Of a stretch of DNA of 64,000 nucleotides, positions 1 to 12,300 are shown one piece after another. Source of the DNA: Ceratobasidium sp. AG-K (Eukaryota > Basidiomycota > Agaricomycetes > Cantharellales > Ceratobasidiaceae); the NCBI GenBank assembly GCA_037039685.1, contig JAWNGF010000003.1:124001-188000 (forward strand). Direction: 5' to 3'. The notes under the pieces were generated by a model. It searched no databases. It was not told where the DNA came from and worked only from the letters and a program-made list of their open reading frames with translations. Position numbers and translations under genes: made by a program. Every line of letters starts with the position of its first letter. The first letter of the stretch is position 1.

Positions 1-23
1 GAGTCCATCCTGTTGTTGCACTA

Positions 24-260
24 CTCTACCAAAAACAGAATATCTTGTTTGGTTCAAGAGGTCTCGGGATGAGGGGACCTCTCTCGTGGAGCTTGTGAGC
101 GCTCACGAGTTGTCACGAGATTTCACAAGCAAAAACAATCACTTTGCTCGTTTGGCTCATGAGCGATTACGAGCTGTCACGGTCCCTCTAGAGATGTACA
201 AGAGAGGTCCCCCAATCCTGAGACCCCCTGAGCCAAACAAGATTTTTGATGTTGGTAGAG
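24..260. mobile_element. Tc1/mariner-type MITE inserted in satellite
   Basis: A 237-bp non-coding element bounded by imperfect terminal inverted repeats. The left end starts CTCTACCAA and the right end finishes TTGGTAGAG; similarity continues inward through CTTGTTTGG/CCAAACAAG and a GGTCTC...GAGACC segment, giving roughly 70 bp of imperfect inverted repeat. It is flanked by TA on both sides (22-23 and 261-262). Removing it and one TA rejoins a normal satellite monomer. TA duplication and TIRs without an ORF are typical of non-autonomous Tc1/mariner elements. The superfamily is inferred from TSD and size, since no transposase is present. Confidence 0.8.
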
Positions 261-262
261 TA

Positions 263-1211
263 TGATGTATTGTGTAATTCCATGGTGTACACTTCTGTGT
301 GCACAAATTTTGTGCAACTTTGAGTCCAAGGCCAGTTGTGGCACTGTAATACATCATTTCACACAATGGCCTGTACTTCTGTGTGCGCAACTTTTGCGCA
401 ACTTTGAGTCCAAGCCCACGTGAGTCATGTGACATGCTATTTCCAATCAAGGCTTGCACTTCTGTGTGCGCAATTTTTGCGCAAGTTTTAGTCCATGTCC
501 TGTTGTTGCACTATAATATATGGTGTAATTCCATGGCTTGCACTTTTGTGTGCGCAAATTTTGCGCAGATTTTAGTCCAAGGCCATTTGTGGCGCTGTAA
601 TACATCATTTCACACAATGGCCTGTACCTCAGTGTGCGCAACTTTTGCACAACTTTGCGTCCAAGCCCATGTGAGTCATGTGACATGCTATTTCCAATCA
701 AGGCTTGCACTTCTGCGTGCGCAACTTTTGCGCAACTTTGAGTCCATGTCCTATTGTGTCACTATAATGTATTGTGTTATTCCATGGCTTGCACTTTTGT
801 GTGCGCAAATTTTGTGCAACTTTGAGTCCAAAGCCATTTGTGGCACTGTACTTCATTATTTCACACAATGGCTTGTACTTCTGTGTGCACAACTTTTGCG
901 CAACTTTGAGTCCAAGTCCAGGTGAGTCATGTGATATTGTATTTCCAATCAAGGCTTGCATTTCTGCGTGCACAACTTTTGTGCAAGTTTTAGTCCATGT
1001 CCTGTTGTTGCACTATGATGTATTGTGTAATTCCATGGCTTACACTTCTGTGTGTGCAGATGTTGTGCAACTTTGAGTCCAAGTCCAGTTGTGGCACTGT
1101 AATACATCATCTCAAAAAATGGCTTGTACTTCTGAGTGCACAACTTTTGCACAACTTTTAGTCCATGTCCTGATGTGGCACAGTAGTTCATGATTCTTTA
1201 CCTTGGCTTGC
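263..1211 (+). repeat. Satellite block 1: 83/84-bp monomers in a 252-bp higher-order repeat
   Basis: Successive units begin with ACTTCTGTGTGCGCAAC or a variant at 291, 374, 458, 542, 626, 709, 793, 877, 960, 1044 and 1128, a spacing of 83 or 84 bp. Three monomer types alternate. Type A contains GTCCATGTCCTG, type B GTCCAAGGCC..TTGTGGC, and type C GAGTCATGTGACAT followed by CCAATCAAGGCTTGC. The order A-B-C repeats every 252 bp. Each monomer holds two copies of the palindrome TGCGCA, often decayed, about 11 bp apart. Positions 1-21 are the same array on the far side of the MITE. Long open frames across it come from the 84 = 3 x 28 periodicity and are not genes. Confidence 0.9.
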
Positions 1212-1447
1212 ACTTCTGTGTGCACAACCTTTATACAAATTTCAGCCCAAGTCTTACTATGGTCAAAGTTTGTGAATTCTCTTGTCATTATTACCTCTAA
1301 AACCCTGCTATATTTATGTATTGAAGTTTTTGTGCATGTACCAGTGGATGTGAGTGCTCACCCTACAACAGCTCTAGGTTTAACCTGCCTATTTGAAGCT
1401 GGGTTGTGCCTAGAGTTCTGCCTACTTTTCCCCATTAACCTAACTAA
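1212..1447 (+). repeat. Array-end module, copy a
   Basis: About 235 bp running from a satellite-like start (ACTTCTGTGTGCACAACC) through TACAACAGCTCTAGGTTTA to CCCCATTAACCTAA. It recurs nearly identically at 3418-3650 and more diverged at 2916-3151. In copies a and b it ends a satellite block and precedes the hammerhead-bearing module, so it looks like a fixed part of a larger repeat unit. No coding evidence. Confidence 0.8.
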
Positions 1448-1451
1448 AAAA

Positions 1452-1660
1452 GTTATCTCGCTTAAATCGCCAAGCCGGCCGCCGTGCCGCTTAGCGTGGG
1501 AGTTCCTTGGCTCCCAGCAGATATATAAACAAGGGGATGAGCACTGATGAGGTGTCATACCGAAAGCGCTAGTCCACGTTGTGTGCTAGCCCTTTGCTTT
1601 CATCCCCACTTCGCACTCGCTCCGTTCCATCCCGTTCTAACCTAACCTAACGGGAACTTC
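1452..1660 (+). repeat. Hammerhead-bearing module, copy 1
   Basis: A segment of about 205 bp starting GTTATCTCGCTTAAAT and ending TTCTAACCTAACCTAAC. It is repeated at 3199-3418 with only scattered substitutions and one internal insertion of about 19 bp. It includes a TATA-like ATATATAAA (1521-1529) immediately before the ribozyme. Position relative to the satellite blocks is the same in both copies. Confidence 0.85.
1533..1607 (+). ncRNA. Type I hammerhead ribozyme, apparently active sequence
   Basis: All hammerhead core elements are present in order. CTGATGA is at 1544-1550. Stem II is GGT/ACC closing loop GTCAT (1551-1561). GAAA is at 1562-1565. Stem III pairs 1566-1572 with 1586-1592 (one C-C mismatch) and is extended by CAC/GTG with a GTT loop. 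The cleavage triplet is CTT, with U16.1 at 1593 pairing A15.1 and predicted cleavage after 1594. Stem I pairs GCA 1541-1543 with TGC 1595-1597, then after an internal loop (A versus TTT) GGGGATG 1533-1539 with CATCCCC 1601-1607. Stem I is open, so this is topology type I. Genomic hammerheads of this sort occur in retroelements and satellites. Activity is inferred, not shown. Confidence 0.85.
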
Positions 1661-2080
1661 TGACTGAAGGTATGGAAAGGGTTAATCTAACCTCTGATTA
1701 TCCACGAATAGTTACTCTCTGCTTCAGCTGCCTTCAAAAGTGGGATTTGGCCGAAAATCTCCGCATTTTACAGCATGCTGGCCTCCGCGGGCTGCAAAAA
1801 CAAAACAGGAAAAAGTACATTTTCATGAGGATGCACTTGGAAACACAAGCGGGAACTTTGACCAAGGGTATGAAAAGGGTTAATCTAACCCCTGATTATC
1901 CGTGAATAGTTACTCTCTGCTTCAGCCACCTTCAAAAGCGGGATTTGACCGAAAATATCTGCATTTCACAGCATGCCAACCTCTGCAGGCCGAAAAAAAT
2001 GGAAAAACCGCATTTCCTCATTAGTCTATTGGGAGACCTGGGCTGAAAATTGGAATACAGATATAAAATAGGTCACTCTA
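1655..2080 (+). repeat. Two tandem copies of a ~200-bp unit
   Basis: The segment starting near 1655 (GGAACTTCTGACTGAAGG) recurs near 1853 (GGGAACTTTGACCAAGGG). Both continue through AGGGTTAATCTAACC, CTGATTATCC, ATAGTTACTCTCTGCTTCAG and CTTCAAAAG.GGGATTTG. Period is about 199-200 bp and divergence roughly 10%. A short open frame crosses it but has no codon-level support. From 2080 to about 2150 the sequence is unassigned linker. Confidence 0.7.
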
Positions 2081-2154
2081 ACCTGTAGATATTCGCGATT
2101 TCTCATTTTCCAATCTTTGAAATATTGCTAGGTAATATTCTGGGGCTTCCCATC

Positions 2155-2915
2155 AGGCTTGCAATTCTGTGTGCGCAACTTTTGCGCAACTTTTAGTCTG
2201 GGTCCTGTTGTGGTACTGCAATATATTATTTCATACCATGGCTTGCACTTCTGTGTGCACAAAATTTGCACTACTTATTGTCCAGGTCCTGTTGTGGCAC
2301 TGTAATATATCATTCCAAACAATGGCTTGCCCGTCTGCATGCGCAACTTTTGTGCAACTCTCCGCCTAAGTCCAGGCGGGTCATGTGACATGGCATTTCA
2401 AATCAAGGCTTGCACTTCTGTGTGCGCAACTTTTGCGCAACTTTTAGTCTGGGTCCTGTTGTGGTACAGTAATATATTATTTCAAACAACGGCATGCACA
2501 TCTGTGTGCACAACTTTTGCACAACTTTCAGCCTAAGTCCTGGTGTATCATGTGGCATGATATTTCAACTCAAGGCTTGCACTTCTGTGTGCGCAACTTT
2601 TGCGCAACTTTTAGTCTGGGTCCTGTTGTGGTACTGCAATATATTATTTCATACCATGGCTTGCACTTCTGTGTGCACAAAATCTGTGCAACTTTTAGCC
2701 TAAGTCCAGGTGCATCATGTGACATGGTATTGCAAATCAAGGCTTGCACTTCTGTGTGCGCAACTTTTGCGCAACTTTTAGTCTGGGTCCTGTTGTGGCA
2801 CTGTAATATATTATTTCATACCTTGGCTTGCGCTTCTGTGTGCACAAATTTTGCACAACTTTGAGTCCAAGTCCAGTTGTGGCACTGTAATATATATTAT
2901 TCCCTATCATAGCTT
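2155..2915 (+). repeat. Satellite block 2: same monomer, dimeric 167/168-bp higher-order repeat
   Basis: The monomer family of block 1 recurs with the same 83/84-bp spacing, but here two monomer types alternate. Equivalent units start at 2413, 2581 and 2748 (168 and 167 bp apart). One type carries TTAGTCTGGGTCCTGTTGTGG, the other a GTCATGTGACATGG-like segment. The two blocks thus share a monomer but were amplified as different higher-order units. The block ends in array-end module b (2916-3151). Confidence 0.85.
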
Positions 2916-3151
2916 GCACTACTGTGTGCACAACCTTTATGCAACTTTCAGCCCAAGTCCCAGTGTAGTTAGACTTTGTGTATTCTCTGGCAATTATTAC
3001 TTCTAACACCCTCCTATACTTATGTATGGAGGTTTTCTGTGCATGTCCCTGCAGATGTGAGGTCTCACCCTACAACAGCTCTAGGTTTACCCTGCCTATA
3101 TGACCTTGGGTTTTGCCTAAAGTTCTGCCTACTTTTCCCTATTAACCTAAA
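2916..3151 (+). repeat. Array-end module, copy b
   Basis: A diverged copy of the 1212-1447 module. Shared landmarks are TGTGCACAACCTTTATGC, CCTACAACAGCTCTAGGTTTA and TTAACCTAA at the end. It sits between satellite block 2 and the second hammerhead module, the same order as copy a. Confidence 0.7.
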
Positions 3152-3198
3152 CTTCGGCCGCCGAGATCCATGTTGTCATACTATCATTCGCTGATAGG

Positions 3199-3418
3199 TT
3201 ATCTCGCTTAAATTGCCAAGCCGGCCGTCGTGCCGCTTAGCGTGGGAGTTCCTTGGCTCCCAGCAGATATATAAACAAGGGGATGAGCACTGATGAGGTG
3301 TCATACCAAAAGCGCTAGTTCACGTTGTGTGCTAGCCCTTTGCTTTCATCCCCACTTCGCTCATGCTCGCTGCGCTTCGCACTTGCTCCGTTCCATCCCG
3401 TTTCTAACCTAACCTAAC
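3199..3418 (+). repeat. Hammerhead-bearing module, copy 2
   Basis: Copy of 1452-1660 with few substitutions and an extra TCATGCTCGCTGCGCTTCG-like insertion near 3361-3380. It is followed directly by array-end module c (3418-3650), which is almost identical to module a. The local order therefore suggests unequal exchange or re-insertion inside the repeat. Confidence 0.85.
3279..3353 (+). ncRNA. Degenerate hammerhead ribozyme copy (G12 mutated)
   Basis: Same fold as the 1533-1607 ribozyme: CTGATGA (3290-3296), stem II GGT/ACC, stem III hairpin, CTT cleavage triplet and complementary stem I ends GGGGATG/CATCCCC. The conserved GAAA is AAAA here: position 3308, the G12 equivalent, is A. G12 is the proposed general base of hammerhead cleavage, so this copy should be inactive or very slow. 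The other change, in the stem III loop (3320), does not affect core pairing. Confidence 0.75.
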
Positions 3419-3650
3419 TTCTGTGTGCACAACCTTCATACAAATTTCAGCCCAAGTCCCACTATGGTCAAAGTTTGTGAATTCTCTTGTCATTATTACC
3501 TCTAAAACCCTGCTATATTTATGTATTGAAGTTTTTGTGCATGTACCAGTGGATGTGAGTGCTCACCCTACAACAGCTCTAGGTTTAACCTGCCTATTTG
3601 AAGCTGGGTTGTGACTAGAGTTCTGCCTACTTTTCCCCATTAACCTACTT
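3418..3650 (+). repeat. Array-end module, copy c
   Basis: Nearly identical to 1212-1447. It follows hammerhead module 2 directly and is the last recognisable part of the satellite complex; unique sequence begins after about 3650. Confidence 0.75.
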
Positions 3651-4279
3651 AGCCTTTAGTGCAGCCACTTGGACTTAGGAGCTAGTGACTTGTACTGACA
3701 AGACTAGCATTTGTCCACCTTAGTGATAGAGTTTTAGAAGACTTATCACATATTGTTCCCACATCTCAAAGGCCATTAGCAATCATCAACCATAGGCATT
3801 AGCAGGTTGCAACAAGTGTGCAGACTTGTCGTGGATATTCTAACAAGAATTAACTACATAACTGTGTTTTAAAAGTGTTTTTGAATGTTTTGTCTAACAA
3901 AAATCCTCAAAATTTGCCTTGAGTGGTGAGAAAATTGCCTTTTACTGTCAATTCTGGCCTCCAAACCTTATTTCCGCTAGCTTCTGAAAGTTAGGTGGTG
4001 GCCAATTGCTGTCACCATCTTTGTGTGAGCAAGGTGTTATGTCATCAGGGGTGATGCTTTGCTAGTGTAAATTTAGAACCAACTATGTCCAGCCCTTTAT
4101 GCAGATGCTGGCAAGTGTTCCGATGGCTCCAATGTCTCCGAAAGATGTTTGGGAGACTCACACAACTTGCGGATGTTTATGTCTGTAACTAATATTACTG
4201 TAACCGATGAGAGACCGGCAATTTCCTTACAAATACAAGTTAACCGAGCCAGCGCCATGCATGCGAGGCACACTACTGA
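3651..4279. other. Intergenic, no feature recognised
   Basis: AT-richer unique sequence between the repeat complex and the 3' end of the LRR gene. I see no ORF with coding character, no repeat and no RNA motif. It probably includes the 3' UTR of the minus-strand LRR gene near 4200-4279. Confidence 0.5.
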
Positions 4280-6414
4280 TCAAGCAACCCCTCCCTGCTG
4301 CTGTTGACTGAAAACCTTCAACCAGCTATCCCCAACTTCAGATCGTAACGCTTCCATTTTGCGCCTGAAAGCTTCTGCGTCGTCTACCTTGGGCTCCTCG
4401 CTGAGACTTGGCCCAGGCTCATAAACCGATGCTGATGCGCGTGCTCGTCGCTTGGCGCCCTTTGTGGCAGGACTCTTGGTGTCTCCAGACAGGGTAGAGG
4501 CGCTGGTTTGTCGTCTGTGTGCCGAAGGACGCGAAGGGGTCGCAACGCCAGAGAGTGGCTCACTGTCCTCCCGGATGGGAGAGGGTAGCGCGTGAGTCGC
4601 GTGCCGTTGGTGCCTACGTGCCGGCCCAGCAGGAGAAGAGTCAGGCTTGGGCGACGCGCCGGTCGCGACTGACAAGTTGGGCTTCGGCGAACGACCCAAA
4701 GCTTCCGCAGAGGGCTCGCGCGAATGACTCGTGCTCGCACCCGATACTTCTCCTGGTATGCCGTCGAGATCGACGATTCGGGTCGGCTTGCGCTTCCGAG
4801 CCCTGTCACGGTGGTTATGTACGACAGGCTTGGGCGACACCGAGGCTGCGGTCATGGGAGGGGGAGGGGACGCGGGGGAAGGAGGCACGGCAGTCACAGT
4901 AGGGGTCGGATGGTTGGGTTTGGGAGCTGGTGGCGGCCGAGGTGCAGAGACGGCGACAACATTTGGACTAGGTGCAGGCGCAGGCTCGATCGGAGGTGGT
5001 TCGGGTGCCGTGACAACGATTCCGCGCCGGTCATAAAAGGTGGGCGGCGTTCCATCGAGGGTAATGTTCTTGCCGTCTTTGAGGAACATTTCGAAACATC
5101 TTGCACGATACTCGTCTTCGATCTCGGTAAATGGGTTGCCCTCGATCGAGATGTTCGAAATGTTGGGTATCGCAACGAGACGCCCGATTTCGGCGCTCTC
5201 TTCAACGTTATTCGAGCGGAGATCCACACGTTCCAGGGCTCGGAGCCTCTCTAGCCCACAGAGGCTTTCTAGGCGATTACGCGAGAGGTCGAGATGAGAA
5301 ATAGAACCGAGTGTGGTATAAATACCCAAGACTGAATCAATCATGTTATCCGAGAGATTAAGCGAGACGAGATTGTAGAGCGCTCCGAGCCCAGGAGGGA
5401 CAGCGACGAGGAGATTAGAGGACAAATCGAGATGGGTGAGGTTAACGAGGTTAGGTAGAGGGGCAGTAGGGAAGAACGTAAGGGCATTATCGGCGAGAGA
5501 CAAATGACGTAGCCGGGACCACTTGTGTGGAGGTAAAGCGGGGACGGGTGGGGTATCAGAGTCGGGCTCGACAGGCGGATCTTCTGGCACGGTGGGGGGA
5601 ATCTGAGCAGTGCGCAAGGATGACTGGCGCGAGATGGAAGAGGGGCGGTGCATTCGTTTGCGCTTGGGTGTGGATTTGCCCTCTCGTCGTAGCGGGTCGT
5701 CGACAACTGCGTCGATTAAGATATCCGACACGTCCTCCAATCCGCTCCGCTTGATCGTAAGACTTCGTAATCCATCCGCGAGCCTGTCCCAGCCCAGTAT
5801 CGACCGCGGGTCAACATCCAGCAGCTCCATGCTCTGCACGTTCTTGAAGACGTCAAACGGCACCACCGTATCGGAGAGTGGATCTTGTGCGAGTTCGGCA
5901 ATGAGCTTGAGGCCGGCCTGTTTGATAGACAGCGCAGGCAGCTTTGTAAAGGCGCTGTAGATGTACTTGAGCTCCGTGTCGACGGGGGGCGGGGCCGCTC
6001 TGTTCCCCATCCGCCACCAAGGGAAAGACGGGACATGGTGCTCATAGCCGAGCTCGACCGAATAGAAACAGCGTCGGCGCGATCACCGGTAGCCATTTGA
6101 GCGGCGAATGAGATGGGACGTGCAGGATTGGGCAACTTGACGTCGAGAGGACCGACCGGCAGTTCCAGAGCCTCGAAGCGCATGAGCAAGTAGAATACGT
6201 GGTGCAGATCGGTGGTTAGGACCATCTTGGTAGTCGGTGCGGTCGATGAGAGTCCAACCCATGAGAGGAGATTGGGGAGGGCCGAGGGTGCCTGTGATGA
6301 TTGGGGTCGTCGACCAAAGCCGGCGTCGGCGAGGCGCTGCTCGTGAGTGCGAATAAAGGCAGCCCAACGGCGCACATAGTCGTCACCAGGTTCCGTCTCC
6401 ACGACAATCGGCAT
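4280..6414 (-). CDS. Leucine-rich repeat protein (about 711 aa, apparent 1-nt frameshift)
   Basis: The N-terminal third (ATG at 6414) is a conserved-looking non-LRR domain with VRRWAAFIRTHEQRL and HHVFYLLMRFEALELPVG. The middle (about 5200-5560) holds five or six LRRs of the SDS22/nischarin style (LRHLSLADNAL, LTHLDLSSNLL, LVSLNLSDNMI, ISHLDLSRNRL, LERVDLRSNN). A long Pro/Ser-rich basic stretch follows, then a conserved-looking tail RRKMEALRSEVGDSWLKVFS. It is probably a cytosolic scaffold; no enzymatic motif is seen. The two halves lie in frames offset by one base near 6005-6010. No intron joins them well, and one extra G in the C/G run at 6005-6008 would restore a single 712-codon frame, so a sequencing indel or recent mutation is likely. 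It shares a 147-bp divergent promoter with HEM2. Confidence 0.75.
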
Positions 6415-6561
6415 TGTCAACTGTAATAGCTGTCAGCACTCGACACTATCCAGGACGGAGCATTATACCTCGATATCTGCCTCGTGGTTGTTGGAAACAG
6501 CCGGGGCCGGCTCACGTGACAGTGTCCCACAACCCGATCTTCATTTCCACAACCACCCGCA
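6415..6561. promoter_or_regulatory. Divergent promoter between LRR gene and HEM2
   Basis: Only 147 bp separate the two start codons (6414 minus, 6562 plus). The spacer contains a CACGTG box at 6513-6518. The same hexamer lies just upstream of HEM14 and of the three subtilases. No clear TATA box is seen. Confidence 0.5.
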
Positions 6562-9083
<2,522 letters not shown>

Positions 9084-9361
9084 GTTTACCTGCAAAAATC
9101 AAGGCGAAAAGTATTCGGGGCAAGTGCAATCAAGGTGGTGGGAGGAACGAGTAATAGGAAGGGGCGCCAAAAGAGTGTTGAGAAAGTTGGGATTGGTGCA
9201 GCACTGAAACTCGGTGCCAGAGACAGAGGGGAGGAGGGGCAGGCGAGGGCGACCCAACACGTGCCAAAACACATGCACTCGGCGCTTACCATCACGTGCA
9301 CTTCCCCACGCTTCGACACTGCTCGACCCGACCACGCCTATTATTGCCTTCTCGCCCAGAG

Positions 9362-12300
9362 ATGAAGCTCGTCAAACCAGACTGGGTCAAGCACGAAGGT
9401 AATAATACTAACTCCCACTCGTATTCGCTTGGACTAACTGTTACCACCTCAGACGTCATCAACAAGAAGCGGTTGCCAATATTTACTGTTCATGTACATC
9501 CAGATGGCAGCCGAGTAGCAACTGGGGGCCTAGGTATGTAGGACGCCTTCACGTCTGTGCGCAAGTCATAAGCATAACCCTATCTTACTTCTGTAGATGC
9601 TAAAGTGCGGATATGGGCGACCAAGCCGATTCTTCAGAAGGAGGTAGAGGAGACAGCGACAAATAAGAGTTTATGCACGCTGGGAATGCATTCGGGTATG
9701 CAATATTACTTTTCAACCCGGCTTATATCTAGGGCGAAATGCTGATTGCCCCTCCCAAACCTGCAACTGCGGCGCCAATCATATAACCCCACCTTGCACA
9801 CACCCATACCCGCGTAACTTGCTACTGGAATTTTTAAAAACGCCTATCGCCACTCCCCCATACCCATTGCTGCACGTCTGTCTTCCAACGGAATCGCGCT
9901 CCGGCTTCGACAACCAGGCCCAGTTCTCGTCGTACGCTGGTCTCACTCTGGGAAATGGCTAGCCTCTGGTTCCGACGACACTATAATCATGATATGGGAT
10001 TTAGACCCGTAAGTCCTCATGACCCCCCCCCCCCCAAAGTCTCTGCGCACTCTCCTTCATGTGTATGCTTCCATCGTCTATTGAACTAATACATCGCAAG
10101 GAACGGCGGGGGACGAGTTTTTGGGTCAGACGAGGTGAACATCGAGGGCTGGAAGGCGTTGAAGCGATTACCTGGCCATGAAAGTGGTGCGTGGCGTTGA
10201 TGTGTCTACTCAATTGGTACACATTATCACCTCGAGACAGCGACTAATATATGACACTTTATCAAGACGTCACGGACCTCGCCTGGGCTCCTGAGGATCG
10301 TTATCTTGCCTCTGTGGGACTCGACTCGATGGTTATCATCTGGAGTGGATTTAACCTAGGTGAGTGGCGACGCCGCCACGCACCCCATCCGCCAATCTCA
10401 AGATTGCTCCCCCGCTTAACCTCAACTTGAATTTGGAATCCAGACCCAATCATCAAGCTCAATCAACATCAAGGCTTCGTCAAGGGCGTAACGTGGGACC
10501 CAGTTGGCCAATTTCTCGCAACCCAGGTGCGCACACACTATTCACACATAAACACGCTCTCAAGTCTTCCCGTAGTCAGACGACAAATCAGTCAAAGTCT
10601 GGCGCACTACCGACTGGGGGCTCGAAGCAACCATCACCAAGCCATTCGAGGATTCCCCTGGGAGTACCTTTTTCAGGAGGCTAAGGTAAGTTGTGGTACG
10701 ACTGTTTTGATCGCAAATTCAATCAATCGACAGTTGGTCTCCTGATGGCGCCCACATTACCGCGTCCAATGCGATGAATAATAACGGTTACGTTTTTGTC
10801 GCGGCGGTTATTGAAAGGAACCAGTGGAAGAGTGACATCAACCTCGTTGGACACGAGAATACCGTGGAGGTCGCGGTACGTCCTCGTTCCGATCATCCCG
10901 GAGTGACTAACTCGTCGTCACACGGTGCAGGCGTACAACCCTCATATTTTTCTTCGAAACACATCTTCACCTGCGACAACCTCGAACATCTGCAGTGTGG
11001 TCGCTCTCGGTGCTGATGACCAGTCCATATCGGTTTGGCAGACCAAGCATGCGAGACCCTTGGTTGTGGCGCGCGAGGTTTTCGATCGGCCTATTATGGA
11101 CCTTGCCTGGTGCGTCTCGTGTTCAATTTCCATATGCCCAACTCTAGACTGGGCTAGATCGTGCCTCACCTGATGCGCATTCCTCGCCTTTTGATCTTCA
11201 TCAATCTACGAGTTTCTTACGGGAATTTTGCTTTGCTTATCAACAGGACGTGGGACGGTCTCGTCCTCTACTCGTGCTCCTCGGACGGCACTGTTGCAGC
11301 CTTTGAATTCGAAGAACAGGAGCTGGAGGGTATTGTTCCCCACTCGGTCCAAGGCGAATACCTCAAGAAGTTCGGCTTCGAGTCCCGTAACGCGGAGATC
11401 AGACTCGAGCAGCAGCGACAAAAGGAAGCGTACGAAAAAGCTCAACTTGCTCAGCAGCAAGAGTTACAACGGCAACAACAACCACAGCCTGCTGCCCAAG
11501 TTAACGGGGCGGCCCCTTACGTACCTGGGCAACAACAGGTTACGCTCACTAAAGACGGTCGTCGACGAATCAAACCAAGTCTCATAGGACACCTGAGCTC
11601 GTCAGGGAGCACCTTATTGACCTCAACTCCTTCGATTCCAACCAGCTCGGTCTCAATTCCCACCAGCTCATCGGCAATCCCAACTGGCCCGATGAAAATT
11701 ACTACCCCGGCCAGCGCGAACGCGAACGCGTCTACTTCGGACGCTTTCGCAAACGCCCCTGTGTTACCCTTCTCTCAAGGAATGGATGTCGATGGTGACG
11801 TTGATATGTCCGTTCCAATCGATGCATGGGGACCCAAAGGCGACGGAAAATCAACCAAGGTCAATCTCAAGGCACGCACGTTAGGCGGTGATAGGAAGCG
11901 CGAACCCACTGGACCAGTCAAGGAGCTTCGATCCGCAGCTAGTGACGAGAATGCAATCGTGGTAGGGGCAAGGGTACTCGACATACCCAGCATCAAGAGC
12001 GTATTGACTTGCAAGGTGGAGGGATCGGATAAGGACGCCGACTCTATCGAGATCAAGAATCCGGAGGACGGTAGGTAGGGTTTGATTCTCGTTGGTAGAT
12101 ACTAAATACTTTCTAGGTGAAAAGCCATCCGAGATCAATTATTATCGCAAGTCAGAAACCAACTGGCTGGACTACTTGCCTTCGGCTGCCCTCCAAGTCG
12201 TGGCTAACATGATATTCGTCGCTGTGGCCCTAGAAGATGGTGCCATAAACTTCTACACGAATACCGGCCGCAGGTAGGTCTCTCTGTTTTTCGCGCTTGA

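Noticed and set aside
383..1076. Open frames of 80-180 codons on both strands across the satellite, Cys/Phe-rich peptides
   Set aside because: The 84-bp period is a multiple of three, so a stop-free monomer gives long frames by itself. The same peptide repeats on both strands and there is no start context or splice evidence.
1630..1660. CCTAACCTAAC as telomere-like repeat
   Set aside because: Only two imperfect units, not TTAGGG arrays; also present in the second module copy as part of that repeat.
291..2915. CRISPR-like regular spacing of short palindromes
   Set aside because: The spacers are themselves repeats of each other, the host is eukaryotic, and no cas-like gene exists.
10023..10036. 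C homopolymer as frameshift in HIR1
   Set aside because: It lies inside an intron, so it does not affect the protein.
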